A stretch of DNA of 64,000 nucleotides from Gordonia aichiensis NBRC 108223 (GTDB lineage Bacteria; Actinomycetota; Actinomycetes; Mycobacteriales; Mycobacteriaceae), in assembly GCF_000332975.1 (NCBI RefSeq), contig NZ_BANR01000005.1:186001-250000 (forward strand), in the 5' to 3' direction. The translations under genes were made by a program, and so were the position numbers. Positions 23,600 to 36,162 of this stretch are shown piece after piece (position 1 is the first letter of the stretch; each line of letters opens with the position of its first letter). The notes below the pieces were generated by a model. It worked only from the letters and a program-made list of their open reading frames with translations, was not told where the DNA came from and did not search any database.

Positions 23600-23863
23600 C
23601 TACTTGCGCTTGAGTCGGTTCCTCCCGATGAACCAACCTGCGATCACACCGGCGACCGCCACGATGGTGAGGATCAGCCAGAGTGAGGCTCCGACATGGA
23701 ATGCCAGGAAGTTGATGCGCACGTGCTGGGTGTTCTGCGCGATGAAGATGACGCCGACGACGATCAGGACGATCGGAACCCAGTTGCGTGCGGCGAGGGT
23801 GAGGACTTTCTGCCCGGTCGACGGGGTCGAGGTGGTGGTCGTACCGCTGGTGCCTGCGGACAT
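23600..23863 (-). CDS. LapA-domain (DUF1049) small membrane protein
   Basis: An 87-residue protein on the opposite strand, convergent with ribD (3-bp gap). A Thr/Ser-rich N-terminus is followed by two membrane helices, about residues 28-47 (WVPIVLIVVGVIFIAQNTQH) and 55-76, with the linker INFLAFHVGASLW and the charged end GRNRLKRK. This is the lipopolysaccharide-assembly-protein-A-like domain, common in Actinobacteria, which have no LPS; its function there is unknown. A GGAAAGG ribosome site precedes the ATG. Confidence 0.85.
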   Translation of the reverse strand: MSAGTSGTTTTSTPSTGQKVLTLAARNWVPIVLIVVGVIFIAQNTQHVRINFLAFHVGASLWLILTIVAVAGVIAGWFIGRNRLKRK

Positions 23864-24001
23864 GATGATGCTGCCTTTCCTGGGACCCGAGACGGGTGCT
23901 GCACGGGGTGAAACGCCCGATGATCGGAATTATCGCCCGGTGAGGGCTCGCTGGTGGGGGAACCGCCCAGTGGCGGGTGTCGCGTCGTGTGACCAGCGTG
24001 C

Positions 24002-24007
24002 TAGCGT
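24002..24007 (+). promoter_or_regulatory. Candidate -10 box for the rib operon leader
   Basis: TAGCGT fits TANNNT. Initiation about 7-10 nt downstream would place the transcript start just before the aptamer P1 stem at 24019. No clear -35 is seen. Confidence 0.4.
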
Positions 24008-24018
24008 CGAAAGCACAC

Positions 24019-24165
24019 GTTCTCGGGGCGGGGTGCAAGTCCCCACCGGCGGTGAGTGGTCGCGATCGGATCGCGGCGACAAGCCCGCGAGCGCCCGGCC
24101 AGGTCGGGGTCAGCAGATCCGGTGTGATTCCGGAGCCGACGGTCACAGTCCGGATGTGAGAGAAC
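24019..24165 (+). ncRNA. FMN riboswitch (RFN element) aptamer
   Basis: The conserved RFN segments occur in order: TCGGGGCGGGGTGCAAGTCC, CCACCGGCGGTGA, GCCCGCGAGCG, GATCCGGTGTGATTCCGG and AGCCGACGGT. The terminal P1 stem pairs GTTCTC (24019-24024) with GAGAAC (24160-24165). The element senses FMN and precedes ribE, the first gene of ribE-ribBA-ribH. Together with the hairpins downstream it should shut off riboflavin synthesis when FMN is abundant. Confidence 0.96.
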
Positions 24166-24167
24166 AA

Positions 24168-24245
24168 GACAGCGTCGGCGCGCTGTCCTGTCCGCCCCAG
24201 CGGGTCACCCTCGACGGGGTCTCCCGGACAAGGGCAGGACAGGAG
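24168..24245 (+). promoter_or_regulatory. Expression platform: competing hairpins that can hide the ribE ribosome site
   Basis: A first hairpin is GACAGCG (24168-24174) with CGCTGTC (24181-24187), 7 bp around a 6-nt loop. A second, mutually exclusive one is CTGTCCTG (24183-24190) with CAGGACAG (24235-24242). The second runs into the AGGAG ribosome site (24241-24245) of ribE (TTG 24253). There is no U-run, so control of translation, not termination, is inferred. Which state FMN favours is not shown by sequence alone. Confidence 0.65.
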
Positions 24246-24252
24246 CGCACAT

Positions 24253-24899
24253 TTGTTCACCGGCATCGTCGAAGAACTCGGCACGATCGTCACGCGCGAC
24301 GACCTCTCCGACTCGGCTCGATTCACCATCTCCGGACCGCTCGTGACCTCCGACGCCTCGCACGGTGACTCGATCGCGGTCAACGGCGTGTGCCTGACCG
24401 TCGTCGACCTCTCATCCGACGGCTCATTCACCGTGGACGTGATGGCCGAGTCACTCACTCGCAGTTCGCTCGATGTCCTCGCCGCCGGAAGCCGGGTCAA
24501 CCTCGAGCGCGCGATGGCCGCAGACGGGCGCTTCGGTGGGCACATCGTGCAGGGGCACGTCGACGGCACGGGCACCGTGGCGTCGGTGACCCCCTCCGAG
24601 CACTGGAGCGTCGTCCGGATCGTGGTACCCGACAAGCTTTCCCGCTACCTCGTCGAGAAGGGATCGATCACCGTCGACGGTGTGTCCCTCACGGTGTCTG
24701 CTGTCGGAACCGACCCCGACGCCGGGGGCGAGCACTGGTTCGAAATTTCGCTGATCCCCACCACGTTGAACGAAACGAACCTGGGTGCGGCGCAGGTGGG
24801 CGCCGTGGTCAACCTCGAAGTCGACGTTATCGCCAAGTACGTCGAGCGGCTTCACACGGCGGGCGCCTCCGGCGCGCCTGTCGACGCAGCAGGAATGAA

Positions 24900-24903
<4 letters not shown>
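24253..24903 (+). CDS. ribE: Riboflavin synthase alpha chain
   Basis: Dismutates two 6,7-dimethyl-8-ribityllumazine molecules to riboflavin. About 216 residues in two homologous lumazine-binding repeats: the first starts FTGIVEELG and contains [13 protein letters not shown], the second starts [11 protein letters not shown] and contains [12 protein letters not shown]. The N-terminal FTGIV must be residues 2-6, which forces a TTG start at 24253; AGGAG lies 7 nt upstream. A weak TTG start behind a riboswitch suggests tight control. This gene is called ribC in mycobacteria. Confidence 0.94.
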
Positions 24904-27312
<2,409 letters not shown>

Positions 27313-27347
27313 TCGGCGGGTGCGGGGCTGGCGTCGCAGCCGCGTAC

Positions 27348-27353
27348 TAGCCT
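27348..27353 (+). promoter_or_regulatory. Candidate -10 box of uvrC (leaderless)
   Basis: TAGCCT ends 7 nt before the GTG start of uvrC, the spacing expected if transcription begins on the start codon. No Shine-Dalgarno sequence precedes the GTG. No convincing -35 is present. Confidence 0.35.
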
Positions 27354-27360
27354 GGATTCC

Positions 27361-29436
27361 GTGGCCGACCCGACTACCTACCGTCCCGCGCCGGGAACCA
27401 TCCCGACCGACCCCGGGGTCTACCGCTTCCGCGATGCACACGGCAGGGTCATCTATGTCGGCAAGGCCAAGAACCTCCGCTCGCGCCTCACGTCGTACTT
27501 CGCCGACGTGGCGTCGCTGCATCCGCGTACGCGCCGGATGGTCACCACCGCGGCGTCGGTCGAGTGGACGGTCGTCGGAACCGAGGTCGAGGCGCTCCAG
27601 CTCGAATACAACTGGATCAAGGAGTTCGACCCTCGATTCAACGTCCGCTATCGCGACGACAAGACCTATCCGATGCTCGCGGTCACTCTCAACGAGGAGT
27701 ACCCGCGGTTGTTCGTCTACCGGGGACCGCGCAAGAAGGGGGTCCGGTACTTCGGTCCGTACTCCCACGCCTGGGCCATCCGTGAGACCGTCGACCTGCT
27801 CACCCGTGTCTTTCCGGCCAGGACGTGCTCGGCCGGCGTGTTCAAACGTCACCGTCAGATCGACCGTCCGTGCCTTCTGGGCTACATCGACAAGTGTGCG
27901 GCACCGTGTATCGGGCGTGTCAGTGCCGACGAGCACCGCGCGATCGTCAACGACTTCTGCGACTTCCTCGCCGGCCGCACCGATCAGATGATCCGACGTC
28001 TCGAACGCGAGATGAACACGGCGGCAGAACAACTCGACTTCGAACGCGCCGCGCGACTGCGCGACGACGTCGGCGCGATGCGTCGCGCGATGGAGAAGCA
28101 GGCCGTCGTACTCGGTGACGGGACCGACGCCGACGTCGTTGCGATGGTCGGCGACGACCTCGAGGTGTCGGTCCAGGTCTTCCACGTCCGCGACGGGCGT
28201 GTGCGTGGACAACGGGGGTGGGTCGTCGAAAAGCCCGACGACGAATCGCCTGCCGAGCAGGTCGCCCAGTTCCTCACGCAGTTCTACGGCCGTCAGGACG
28301 ATCTCGACGGCAGCGACGCGATCCCGCGTGAGGTTCTCGTTCCGGAGTTACCACCCGACGAGGAGCAACTCGCGGAGTGGTTGTCGGGGCTTCGTGGGTC
28401 CAAGGTGCGTTTGCGGGTGCCGCAGCGAGGCGACAAGCGGGCGCTCTTCGAGACCGTCGAACGCAATGCTGGTGAGGCGCTCGCCCAGCACAAGCTCCGT
28501 CGTGCGGGCGACCTCACGACCCGCTCGGCTGCGCTCACCGAACTGCAGGAGTCGCTCGGCCTCGACCAGGCGCCCCTGCGGATCGAATGTGTCGACATCT
28601 CCCACGTTCAGGGGACCGACGTCGTCGCGTCGCTCGTCGTCTTCGAGGACGGGTTGCCCCGCAAGTCCGACTACCGGCACTACTCGATCCGTCAGGCCGC
28701 AGGCGATGGCCACTCCGACGACGTGGCGTCGATCGCGGAGGTGACGCGGAGACGGTTCCTCCGGCACCGTGCCGACCAGGAGGCCGCGGCCGTTGCCGCA
28801 GCATCAGTGACGTCAGGCGAGATCTCCGCGCGCGCAGTCGATTCCGCTCCGCCCCCGCCGAAGAGGTTCGCATATCCGCCGAATCTCTACGTCGTCGACG
28901 GAGGCGCGCCACAGGTACACGCGGCCGCGGCCGTGCTCGACGAACTCGGCGTCAACGACGTCTCGGTGATCGGACTTGCCAAGCGCCTCGAAGAGGTCTG
29001 GGTGCCCGGTGACGACGACCCGGTGATCCTCCCGCGCACGAGCGAAGCCCTGTTCCTCCTGCAACGTGTGCGCGACGAGGCACACCGATTCGCGATCACC
29101 TTCCACCGCAGCAAACGCAGCAAACGGATGACCGAATCGGTGCTCGACGGCGTCGCAGGACTCGGGCGAGCTCGACGCACCGCGCTTGTCACGCACTTCG
29201 GTTCGGTAGCGCGGCTGCGGGAGGCATCGATCGACGAGATCGCGCAGGTACCAGGTATTGGCGAGGCGACAGCGCGTGCGGTCCACGAGGCACTCGGCCC
29301 CGCGGAGACGGGCGACGCGAGCACGGCCGCGGTGTCGAGTCGGGCGGGAGCCGCCGCCCAGACCGAAGTTTCCGCCCAGACCGGAGTTTCCACCCAGACG
29401 GAAGTTTCCACCCAGACGGGAGCAGAGAGTGGATGA
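27361..29436 (+). CDS. uvrC: Excinuclease ABC subunit C
   Basis: Makes both incisions in nucleotide excision repair. 691 residues. The N-terminal GIY-YIG nuclease domain reads [24 protein letters not shown] motif near residue 215 ([20 protein letters not shown]) contacts UvrB. A C-terminal RNase H-like nuclease domain has the Asp of [10 protein letters not shown] and of [10 protein letters not shown] helix-hairpin-helix pair follows ([20 protein letters not shown], then [18 protein letters not shown]). The last 25 or so residues are a repetitive Gln/Thr/Ser tail encoded by an 18-bp tandem repeat, absent from the core family. The start is GTG, probably leaderless. The stop lies within the rapZ start region. 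Confidence 0.96.
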   Translation: MADPTTYRPAPGTIPTDPGVYRFRDAHGRVIYVGKAKNLRSRLTSYFADVASLHPRTRRMVTTAASVEWTVVGTEVEALQLEYNWIKEFDPRFNVRYRDDKTYPMLAVTLNEEYPRLFVYRGPRKKGVRYFGPYSHAWAIRETVDLLTRVFPARTCSAGVFKRHRQIDRPCLLGYIDKCAAPCIGRVSADEHRAIVNDFCDFLAGRTDQMIRRLEREMNTAAEQLDFERAARLRDDVGAMRRAMEKQAVVLGDGTDADVVAMVGDDLEVSVQVFHVRDGRVRGQRGWVVEKPDDESPAEQVAQFLTQFYGRQDDLDGSDAIPREVLVPELPPDEEQLAEWLSGLRGSKVRLRVPQRGDKRALFETVERNAGEALAQHKLRRAGDLTTRSAALTELQESLGLDQAPLRIECVDISHVQGTDVVASLVVFEDGLPRKSDYRHYSIRQAAGDGHSDDVASIAEVTRRRFLRHRADQEAAAVAAASVTSGEISARAVDSAPPPPKRFAYPPNLYVVDGGAPQVHAAAAVLDELGVNDVSVIGLAKRLEEVWVPGDDDPVILPRTSEALFLLQRVRDEAHRFAITFHRSKRSKRMTESVLDGVAGLGRARRTALVTHFGSVARLREASIDEIAQVPGIGEATARAVHEALGPAETGDASTAAVSSRAGAAAQTEVSAQTGVSTQTEVSTQTGAESG
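29357..29422 (+). repeat. 18-bp coding tandem repeat at the uvrC 3' end
   Basis: Three full units (29357-29374, 29375-29392, 29393-29410) and a 12-bp partial unit. The consensus is CCCAGACSGRAGTTTCCR. In the uvrC frame they encode hexapeptides [18 protein letters not shown], then QTGA. Unit length is a multiple of three, so copy changes would keep the frame. The array ends 7 bp before the rapZ start codon. Confidence 0.9.
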
Positions 29437-30331
29437 GATCGCCGACGACGATCGACTCGTCGTCCTGTTCGTCGCGGGTATGTCGGGCGCGGGCCGGTCG
29501 ACCGTCGCCAACATTCTCGAGGACGACGGGTGGTATGTCGCCGACAATGTGCCGGCGCCGTTGCTCTCGACGCTGGTCGAGACCGTGCGAGGTTCCGACC
29601 CGCCGGTCACCCGACTCGCAGTGGTACTGCGTGCATCCGATCCCTCGATCGGTGCGCAGCTGGAGTCACTGCGTACAGAGCTCGAACTCGCGGGCATCGC
29701 CACCAAGGTGTTGTTCCTCGATGCGACCGATCCCGTCCTCGTTCGTAGATTCGAGCAGGTTCGTCGTCGACATCCGTTGCAGGGCAAAGAAACATTGGTC
29801 GAGGGAATAGCACGCGAACGTGTCATCCTCGCGCCGATCAAGAACTCCGCCGACCTCGTCGTCGAGACGTCGTCGCTGACCGTCTCCAAGTTGCGCGAGC
29901 TCGTCGAGGAGGTCTATCCACACGACGGCGAGCCGCGGCTGTCGATCGCCGTGCAGTCGTTCGGCTTCAAATACGGGCTTCCCATCGACTCCGACATGGT
30001 GGCCGACGTCCGCTTCCTCCCCAACCCGTACTGGGTGCCGGAATTACGGGAACAGAACGGGCGAGACGCACCCGTCCGCGACTACGTCCTCGGCCACGAC
30101 GAAGCCGGACACTTCCTCGATCTCTACACAGCGCTCATCGGCGTCGTCGGCAAGGGGTACCTGCGTGAGGGCAAGCGGTACATGACGATCAGCGTCGGTT
30201 GTACCGGTGGCAAGCATCGCAGTGTCGCCATCTCCGAGGAACTGGCCGCGCGGTTGAGAGCCGCGGGAGACGAGGCCAATTCGACGCGCTACGACGTGCG
30301 CGTGATGCACCGCGATCTGGGGCGCGAATGA
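29429..30331 (+). CDS. rapZ: RapZ-family nucleotide-binding protein
   Basis: About 300 residues. The N-terminal P-loop is [14 protein letters not shown]. The C-terminal domain has [20 protein letters not shown]-type signature ([17 protein letters not shown]) and [14 protein letters not shown]. In E. coli RapZ is an RNase E adaptor for a small RNA; in Actinobacteria its role is undefined. The start is GTG 29429, overlapping uvrC by 8 nt; upstream in-frame sequence is a shadow of the uvrC repeat. Order uvrC-rapZ-cuvA-whiA is conserved in Gram-positive bacteria. Confidence 0.93.
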   Translation: MDEIADDDRLVVLFVAGMSGAGRSTVANILEDDGWYVADNVPAPLLSTLVETVRGSDPPVTRLAVVLRASDPSIGAQLESLRTELELAGIATKVLFLDATDPVLVRRFEQVRRRHPLQGKETLVEGIARERVILAPIKNSADLVVETSSLTVSKLRELVEEVYPHDGEPRLSIAVQSFGFKYGLPIDSDMVADVRFLPNPYWVPELREQNGRDAPVRDYVLGHDEAGHFLDLYTALIGVVGKGYLREGKRYMTISVGCTGGKHRSVAISEELAARLRAAGDEANSTRYDVRVMHRDLGRE

Positions 30332-31338
30332 CCGGCCCGCAGCGCATCGTCGCCCTCGGTGGGGGTCACGGGCTCTACGCGACTCTGACGGCGATGCGTT
30401 ACCTGAGTTCCGATGTCACAGCGGTGGTCACCGTCGCCGACGACGGTGGTTCGTCTGGGCGTCTTCGCGGCGAGCTCGACATCATCCCGCCGGGCGACCT
30501 CCGGATGGCGATGGTGGCGCTGATGAGCGCGCCGGCCGCTCTGGACGATCGCGGCGACGATCCCGCACCTGGTGAGATGCAGCGCTCCCGCCACGAACTG
30601 TGGGCACGGACGCTGCAGCACCGGTTCGGGGGATACGGTGCACTGGCGGGACATCCCGTCGGGAACCTGTTGCTCGCCGGTCTGTCCGAGGTGCTCGGTG
30701 ACCCTGTCGCGGCTCTCGACGAACTGGGCAGACTCTTCGACATCGACGGGCGGGTGCTTCCCATGTCGACCGGGCCGCTGGAGATCGAGGCGGATGTGTC
30801 CGGTCTGGAATCGGATCCTCGGATCAGCCGGGTCATCCGCGGGCAGGTCGCCGTGGCGACGACTCCGGGCAAGGTACGTCGGGTGCGTTTGCTGCCGCAC
30901 GATCCGCCCGCCTGCGACGCCGCTCTCGACGCCATTGCCGCGGCGGATCTCGTCGTGCTGGGCCCCGGGTCGTGGTTCTCGAGTGTCATCCCGCACGTGC
31001 TGGTACCCGCGCAGCGAAAAGCATTGCAGGAGAGTGCAGCTCGCAAGATGCTGATCGTCAACCTCGCGCCCGAGCCGGGGGAGACGCCCGGGTTCTCCGT
31101 CGAGCGTCACCTGCACGTTTTGCATGCCCATGACGACACCCTGACCGTCGATGACGTCGTCGTCGATGCCGCTTCTGTACCGTCGGGAGCCGAGCGCGAT
31201 CACCTGGTGCGGGCAGCGAAGAACTTCGGCGCGCAACTGCGCGTCGGCGACCTCGCCGTGCCCGGTCAGCACGTCCACGACCCCGTCAAGGTCGCGTCAC
31301 TGGTGAAGCAACTGTGCGAAGGTGAAGTCACCGACTAG
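30328..31338 (+). CDS. cuvA: YvcK/CuvA-family gluconeogenesis and cell-wall factor
   Basis: About 336 residues of the CofD/YvcK fold: VALGGGHGLYATL at the N-terminus, VTVADDGGSSGRLR, PPGDLRMAMVAL, and HPVGNLLLAGL. In mycobacteria the orthologue (Rv1422) supports cell wall growth and shape under some carbon sources; in Bacillus YvcK affects peptidoglycan and central carbon use. YvcK binds UDP-sugars. The ATG 30328 overlaps the rapZ stop (ATGA). Confidence 0.92.
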   Translation: MTGPQRIVALGGGHGLYATLTAMRYLSSDVTAVVTVADDGGSSGRLRGELDIIPPGDLRMAMVALMSAPAALDDRGDDPAPGEMQRSRHELWARTLQHRFGGYGALAGHPVGNLLLAGLSEVLGDPVAALDELGRLFDIDGRVLPMSTGPLEIEADVSGLESDPRISRVIRGQVAVATTPGKVRRVRLLPHDPPACDAALDAIAAADLVVLGPGSWFSSVIPHVLVPAQRKALQESAARKMLIVNLAPEPGETPGFSVERHLHVLHAHDDTLTVDDVVVDAASVPSGAERDHLVRAAKNFGAQLRVGDLAVPGQHVHDPVKVASLVKQLCEGEVTD

Positions 31339-31441
31339 GCTGTGCCCATTGTCTGCAGCGCGTTCCCGCCAGGGAATCAGGTGACTGCGGAATCGCCGAA
31401 CCGAGGGGTTTGAGAACCAGGTGACAGGAGGCAAGGGACCG

Positions 31442-32425
31442 GTGGCAATGACCGTGGCCGTGAAGGACGAGCTGAGCCGACTCACGGTGACACAGGTGAG
31501 TTGCCGCAGGGCCGAGGTGTCCGCGTTGTTGCGGTTTGCGGGTGGTCTGCACATCGTCGCCGGTCGTGTGGTGGTCGAGGCGGAGGTCGACATGGGAAAT
31601 GTCGCACGTCGGCTGCGCCGCGAGATCCACGATCTCTACGGCTACGCCTCCGATGTCCATGTGCTCCGCAGTGGCGGCATCCGCAAGAGTGCGCGCTACA
31701 TCGTCCGTGTCACCAAGGACGGTGAGGGACTCGCACGGCAGACAGGACTGCTCGATCTGCGCGGCCGGCCCGTTCGGGGTCTGCCCGCGCAGGTGGTCGG
31801 CGGGAGCGTGGCCGACGCCGAAGCTGCTTGGCGCGGAGCGTTTCTCGCGCACGGATCGCTCACCGAACCCGGCCGGTCGTCGGCCCTCGAGGTCAGTTGT
31901 CCCGGCCCGGAGGCCGCACTTGCGCTGGTCGGCGCTGCACGTCGGCTCGGGGTCTCGGCCAAGGCGCGGGAGGTGCGCGGTGCCGACCGCGTCGTGATCC
32001 GCGATGGGGAGGCCATCGGAGCTCTGCTCACCCGCATGGGGGCACACGACACCCGACTGGTGTGGGAGGAGCGTCGAATGCGTCGCGAGGTACGCGCGAC
32101 TGCGAACCGCCTTGCGAACTTCGACGACGCGAACCTTCGCAGGTCAGCGCGGGCCGCGGTCGCCGCGGCTGCGCGCGTCGAGCGTGCGCTGGAAATCCTC
32201 GGCGACGAGGTGCCCGACCATCTCGTGGCCGCGGGGCAATTGCGCGTCACGCACCGGCAGGCGTCGCTGGAGGAGCTCGGGCAGCTCGCCGATCCGCCGA
32301 TGACCAAGGATGCCGTCGCCGGGCGTATCCGTCGGCTGCTGTCGATGGCTGACAAGAAGGCGCGCACCGAGGGCATCCCGGATACGGAATCGGCTGTCAC
32401 GTCGGATCTTCTCGACGACGCCTGA
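31442..32425 (+). CDS. whiA: DNA-binding protein WhiA
   Basis: About 327 residues. The N-terminal part is a degenerate LAGLIDADG homing-endonuclease fold ([18 protein letters not shown]); the C-terminal domain is a helix-turn-helix ([20 protein letters not shown], then [11 protein letters not shown]). In Streptomyces WhiA works with WhiB in sporulation septation; in non-sporulating relatives it is a growth/division regulator. GTG 31442 is chosen because AGGAGG (31426-31431) lies 10 nt upstream; ATG 31448 and GTG 31421 are alternatives. A TAGGCT hexamer overlaps the cuvA stop and could be its own -10. Confidence 0.93.
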   Translation: MAMTVAVKDELSRLTVTQVSCRRAEVSALLRFAGGLHIVAGRVVVEAEVDMGNVARRLRREIHDLYGYASDVHVLRSGGIRKSARYIVRVTKDGEGLARQTGLLDLRGRPVRGLPAQVVGGSVADAEAAWRGAFLAHGSLTEPGRSSALEVSCPGPEAALALVGAARRLGVSAKAREVRGADRVVIRDGEAIGALLTRMGAHDTRLVWEERRMRREVRATANRLANFDDANLRRSARAAVAAAARVERALEILGDEVPDHLVAAGQLRVTHRQASLEELGQLADPPMTKDAVAGRIRRLLSMADKKARTEGIPDTESAVTSDLLDDA

Positions 32426-32524
32426 ACGCGCCGGAGCGTGCCAGACCACCACGACAACGACCGCAGCGCCTGCCCTGTGGGACGGGTACCGACCCTAATG
32501 GGTGCCGCAGCAGGTCGGGACCAC

Positions 32525-32530
32525 TAGGCT
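32525..32530 (+). promoter_or_regulatory. Candidate -10 box of the gap operon
   Basis: TAGGCT, about 92 nt before the gap GTG. The 196-bp gap between whiA and gap also contains the self-complementary CGGGCCTGCAGGCCCG (near 32576-32591), a hairpin or operator candidate in the leader. Confidence 0.35.
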
Positions 32531-32573
32531 GGGTGTGACTGGGTTCGCGGAGGCTCGTTGCTCCGTCCCATGA

Positions 32574-33643
<1,070 letters not shown>

Positions 33644-33644
<1 letters not shown>

Positions 33645-34855
33645 TGAGCGTAAAGACTCTGAAAGACCTTCTGGCCGAAGGCGTTTCAGGGCGTGCGGTG
33701 CTGGTCCGGTCGGATTTCAACGTTCCCCTCGACGGAGACAAGATCACCGACCCGGGCCGCATCATCGCCTCCCTGCCGACGCTCAACGCGCTGATCGACG
33801 CAGGCGCCAAGGTCGTCATCGCCGCTCATCTCGGACGTCCCAAGGGCACACCCGACCCGAAGTACTCGTTGGCCCCGGTCGCCGAGCGTCTCGGTGAAGA
33901 ACTCGGACGCAACGTCCAGCTCGCCGCGGACGTCGTCGGTTCCGATGCCCTCGCCCGTGCAGAGGGGTTGACCGACGGTGACGTGTTGCTGCTCGAGAAC
34001 GTACGGTTCGATGCACGCGAGACGTCGAAAGTCGATGCCGAACGTGAGTCGATGGCCAAGCAGCTCGCGGAACTGGTCGGCGACGACGGCGCGTTCGTGT
34101 CCGACGGCTTCGGTGTGGTGCACCGCAAGCAGGCGTCGGTATACGACGTCGCCAAGCTGTTGCCGCACTTCGCCGGTCAACTCGTCGAGCGTGAGGTCGA
34201 CGTCCTGACGAAGCTGACGACCGACCCCGCACGCCCGTACGCGGTGGTGCTCGGTGGGTCGAAGGTGTCGGACAAGCTCGGCGTCATCGAGTCCCTGGCA
34301 CCCAAGGTCGACACTCTCGTGATCGGCGGCGGAATGGCATTCACCTTCCTCGCCGCACAGGGACATTCCGTCGGCAAGTCGCTGTTGCAAGAGGATCAGA
34401 TCGACGTCTGTAAAGACCTGCTCGAACGCTTCGCCGATGTCATCCACCTGCCGGTCGATGTCGTCGTCGGCGACACATTCGCCGCCGATGCCGAATCCGA
34501 CACCGTGAGCGTCGACGAGATCCCCGACGAGTGGATGGGTCTCGACATCGGCCCGGAGTCGGTCAACCGCTTCGCCGCGGTGCTGACGGGAGCCAAGACG
34601 ATCTTCTGGAACGGTCCGATGGGCGTGTTCGAGTTCCCGAAGTTCGCTGCGGGAACCAAGGGCGTGGCCGAGGCGATCATCACCGCGACCGACAACGGCG
34701 CCTTCAGCGTCGTCGGCGGTGGTGATTCGGCAGCGGCTGTTCGCACGCTCGGGTTGCCGGAGAATCACTTCTCGCACGTCTCGACGGGCGGTGGTGCATC
34801 CCTGGAGTTCCTCGAAGGCAAGGAACTCCCGGGTCTCAAGGTGCTGGAGGATTGA
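33644..34855 (+). CDS. pgk: Phosphoglycerate kinase
   Basis: 403 residues. [10 protein letters not shown] near the N-terminus is the substrate-binding signature; [10 protein letters not shown]-type sequence ([11 protein letters not shown]) and the C-terminal nucleotide motif ([14 protein letters not shown]) are present. The substrate arginines of VRFDARETS are in place; here RFD replaces the common RFH/RFN. Coupled to gap upstream and to tpiA downstream (TGATG). Confidence 0.97.
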
Positions 34856-35646
34856 TGGCAGGCTCTCGTAAACCGCTCATCGCGGGCAACTGGAAAATGA
34901 ATCTCAACCACCTCGAGGCGATAGCCCTGGTGCAGAAGATCGCTTTCGCGCTGCCGGCGAAGTACTTCGAGAAGGTCGACGTCACGGTCATCCCGCCGTT
35001 CACCGACATCCGCAGCGTGCAGACCGTCGTCGACGGCGACAAGTTGTTGCTCACCTACGGTGCGCAGGATCTGTCCGAGCACGATTCGGGCGCCTACACC
35101 GGCGAGATCAGCGGAGCGTTCCTCGCCAAGCTGGGCTGCACCTTCGTCGTGGTGGGGCACTCCGAACGTCGGACGATGCACGGCGAGACCGATGAGGTGG
35201 TGCTCGCCAAGACCAAGGCGGCGCTGCGCCACGGTCTGACGCCGATCGTGTGCATCGGCGAGCATCTCGATGTGCGCGAGGCCGGAAACCAGGTCTCCCA
35301 CAATGTCGAACAACTCAAGGCCTCGCTCGCTGGGTTGTCGGCGGAGGAGATCGGCAAGGTCGTTGTCGCGTATGAGCCCGTCTGGGCCATCGGCACCGGT
35401 CGGGTCGCGAGTGCGCAGGATGCGCAGGAAGTGTGTGGCGCCGTTCGGACTGCTTTGGCCGAATTGGCCGACGACGCCACGGCGGCGACGGTGCGCGTAC
35501 TCTACGGCGGGTCGGTCAACGCGAAGAACGTCGGCGACCTCGGCGCCCAGCCGGACGTCGACGGAGCGCTTGTCGGCGGTGCATCACTGAAGGCCGACGA
35601 GTTCGCAACGCTGTCGGCGATCGCCGCGGGCGGTCCGCTGCCCTGA
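34855..35646 (+). CDS. tpiA: Triosephosphate isomerase
   Basis: About 263 residues. Active-site residues are Lys in AGNWKMN, His in VVVGHSERR, and Glu in [12 protein letters not shown]. The phosphate loop is [12 protein letters not shown] 34855 shares a base with the pgk stop; GAGG lies 6 nt upstream. Confidence 0.97.
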   Translation: MAGSRKPLIAGNWKMNLNHLEAIALVQKIAFALPAKYFEKVDVTVIPPFTDIRSVQTVVDGDKLLLTYGAQDLSEHDSGAYTGEISGAFLAKLGCTFVVVGHSERRTMHGETDEVVLAKTKAALRHGLTPIVCIGEHLDVREAGNQVSHNVEQLKASLAGLSAEEIGKVVVAYEPVWAIGTGRVASAQDAQEVCGAVRTALAELADDATAATVRVLYGGSVNAKNVGDLGAQPDVDGALVGGASLKADEFATLSAIAAGGPLP

Positions 35647-35697
35647 CAGGTCATCCGCGGACAGCGGGGCACTCGAGGTAGTGCCGACCCTGACGCG

Positions 35698-35755
35698 TAG
35701 ACTGTGGCAGGTTGGTTTCGCTGTGCGCCGTGTGCGCATGCGGGGCCAACCTGCC
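35698..35755 (+). promoter_or_regulatory. Structured leader upstream of secG with a -10-like box
   Basis: TAGACT (35698-35703) fits TANNNT. Right after it, GGCAGGTTGG (35706-35715) pairs perfectly with CCAACCTGCC (35746-35755). Inside is a second hairpin, TGCGC (35724-35728) with GCGCA (35734-35738), around a 5-nt loop. There is no T-run, so this is not an obvious terminator. It could stabilise the secG message or bind a regulator. Confidence 0.45.
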
Positions 35756-35792
35756 CTCTGCCGTTACCCGACGAAACAGGAATGCTCACCGG

Positions 35793-36026
35793 ATGAAGCT
35801 CGCGCTCGAAATCGGTCTGATCGTGACCAGCGTTCTGCTGGTCGTCCTTGTGCTGCTTCATCGCGGCAAGGGCGGAGGCCTGTCCTCGCTGTTCGGTGGC
35901 GGCGTCCAGTCGAGCCTCTCGGGCTCGAGTGTTGTCGAGCGCAACCTCGACCGGTTGACGATCTTCGTAGGACTCGTGTGGTTCATCCTGATCATCGGCG
36001 TCGAACTGGACATCAAGTTCTCCTGA
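35793..36026 (+). CDS. secG: Preprotein translocase subunit SecG
   Basis: A 77-residue two-helix subunit of the SecYEG channel: LALEIGLIVTSVLLVVLVLL, then the conserved glycine-rich loop GKGGGLSSLFGGG, then IFVGLVWFILIIGVELDI. ATG 35793 gives the typical length; the frame is open further upstream, but the added residues are not conserved. Confidence 0.93.
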   Translation: MKLALEIGLIVTSVLLVVLVLLHRGKGGGLSSLFGGGVQSSLSGSSVVERNLDRLTIFVGLVWFILIIGVELDIKFS

Positions 36027-36060
36027 CCACCGCGGTACGGATCTCCGACGACCCGGTTGT

Positions 36061-36098
36061 CAGCACAAGGGCCGCGCACGAGCGCGGCCCTTGTGCTG
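36061..36098. terminator. Intrinsic terminator hairpin after secG
   Basis: A perfect 17-bp inverted repeat (36061-36077 with 36082-36098) around the loop ACGA. The arms begin CAGCACAAGG and the stem is G+C-rich towards the loop. Runs of T are minimal, as is common in high-G+C Actinobacteria. It separates the gap-pgk-tpiA-secG unit from ppc. Confidence 0.8.
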
Positions 36099-36144
36099 TG
36101 CGCCGACCCCGCCGAGATGCCCGCGCCGCTGAATACCTGAATAC

Positions 36145-36162
36145 TTGAGGACATGACCTCAA
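36145..36162 (+). promoter_or_regulatory. Palindrome spanning the ppc start codon
   Basis: TTGAGG (36145-36150) and CCTCAA (36157-36162) flank ACATGA, which contains the ATG. In RNA the GAGG ribosome site would pair with codons 2-4 and leave the start in a 6-nt loop. In DNA it could be an operator. Immediately upstream CTGAATAC is repeated twice. Confidence 0.4.

Noticed and set aside
24390-24899. Upstream extension of ribBA
   Set aside because: Shadow of ribE; the conserved RibB domain begins after 24900.
29357-29422. CRISPR-like repeat array
   Set aside because: Units are contiguous without spacers, in frame and inside uvrC; it is a coding minisatellite.
35681-36148. 155-codon frame overlapping secG
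   Set aside because: Arg-rich translation across the secG leader and terminator; shadow of secG.
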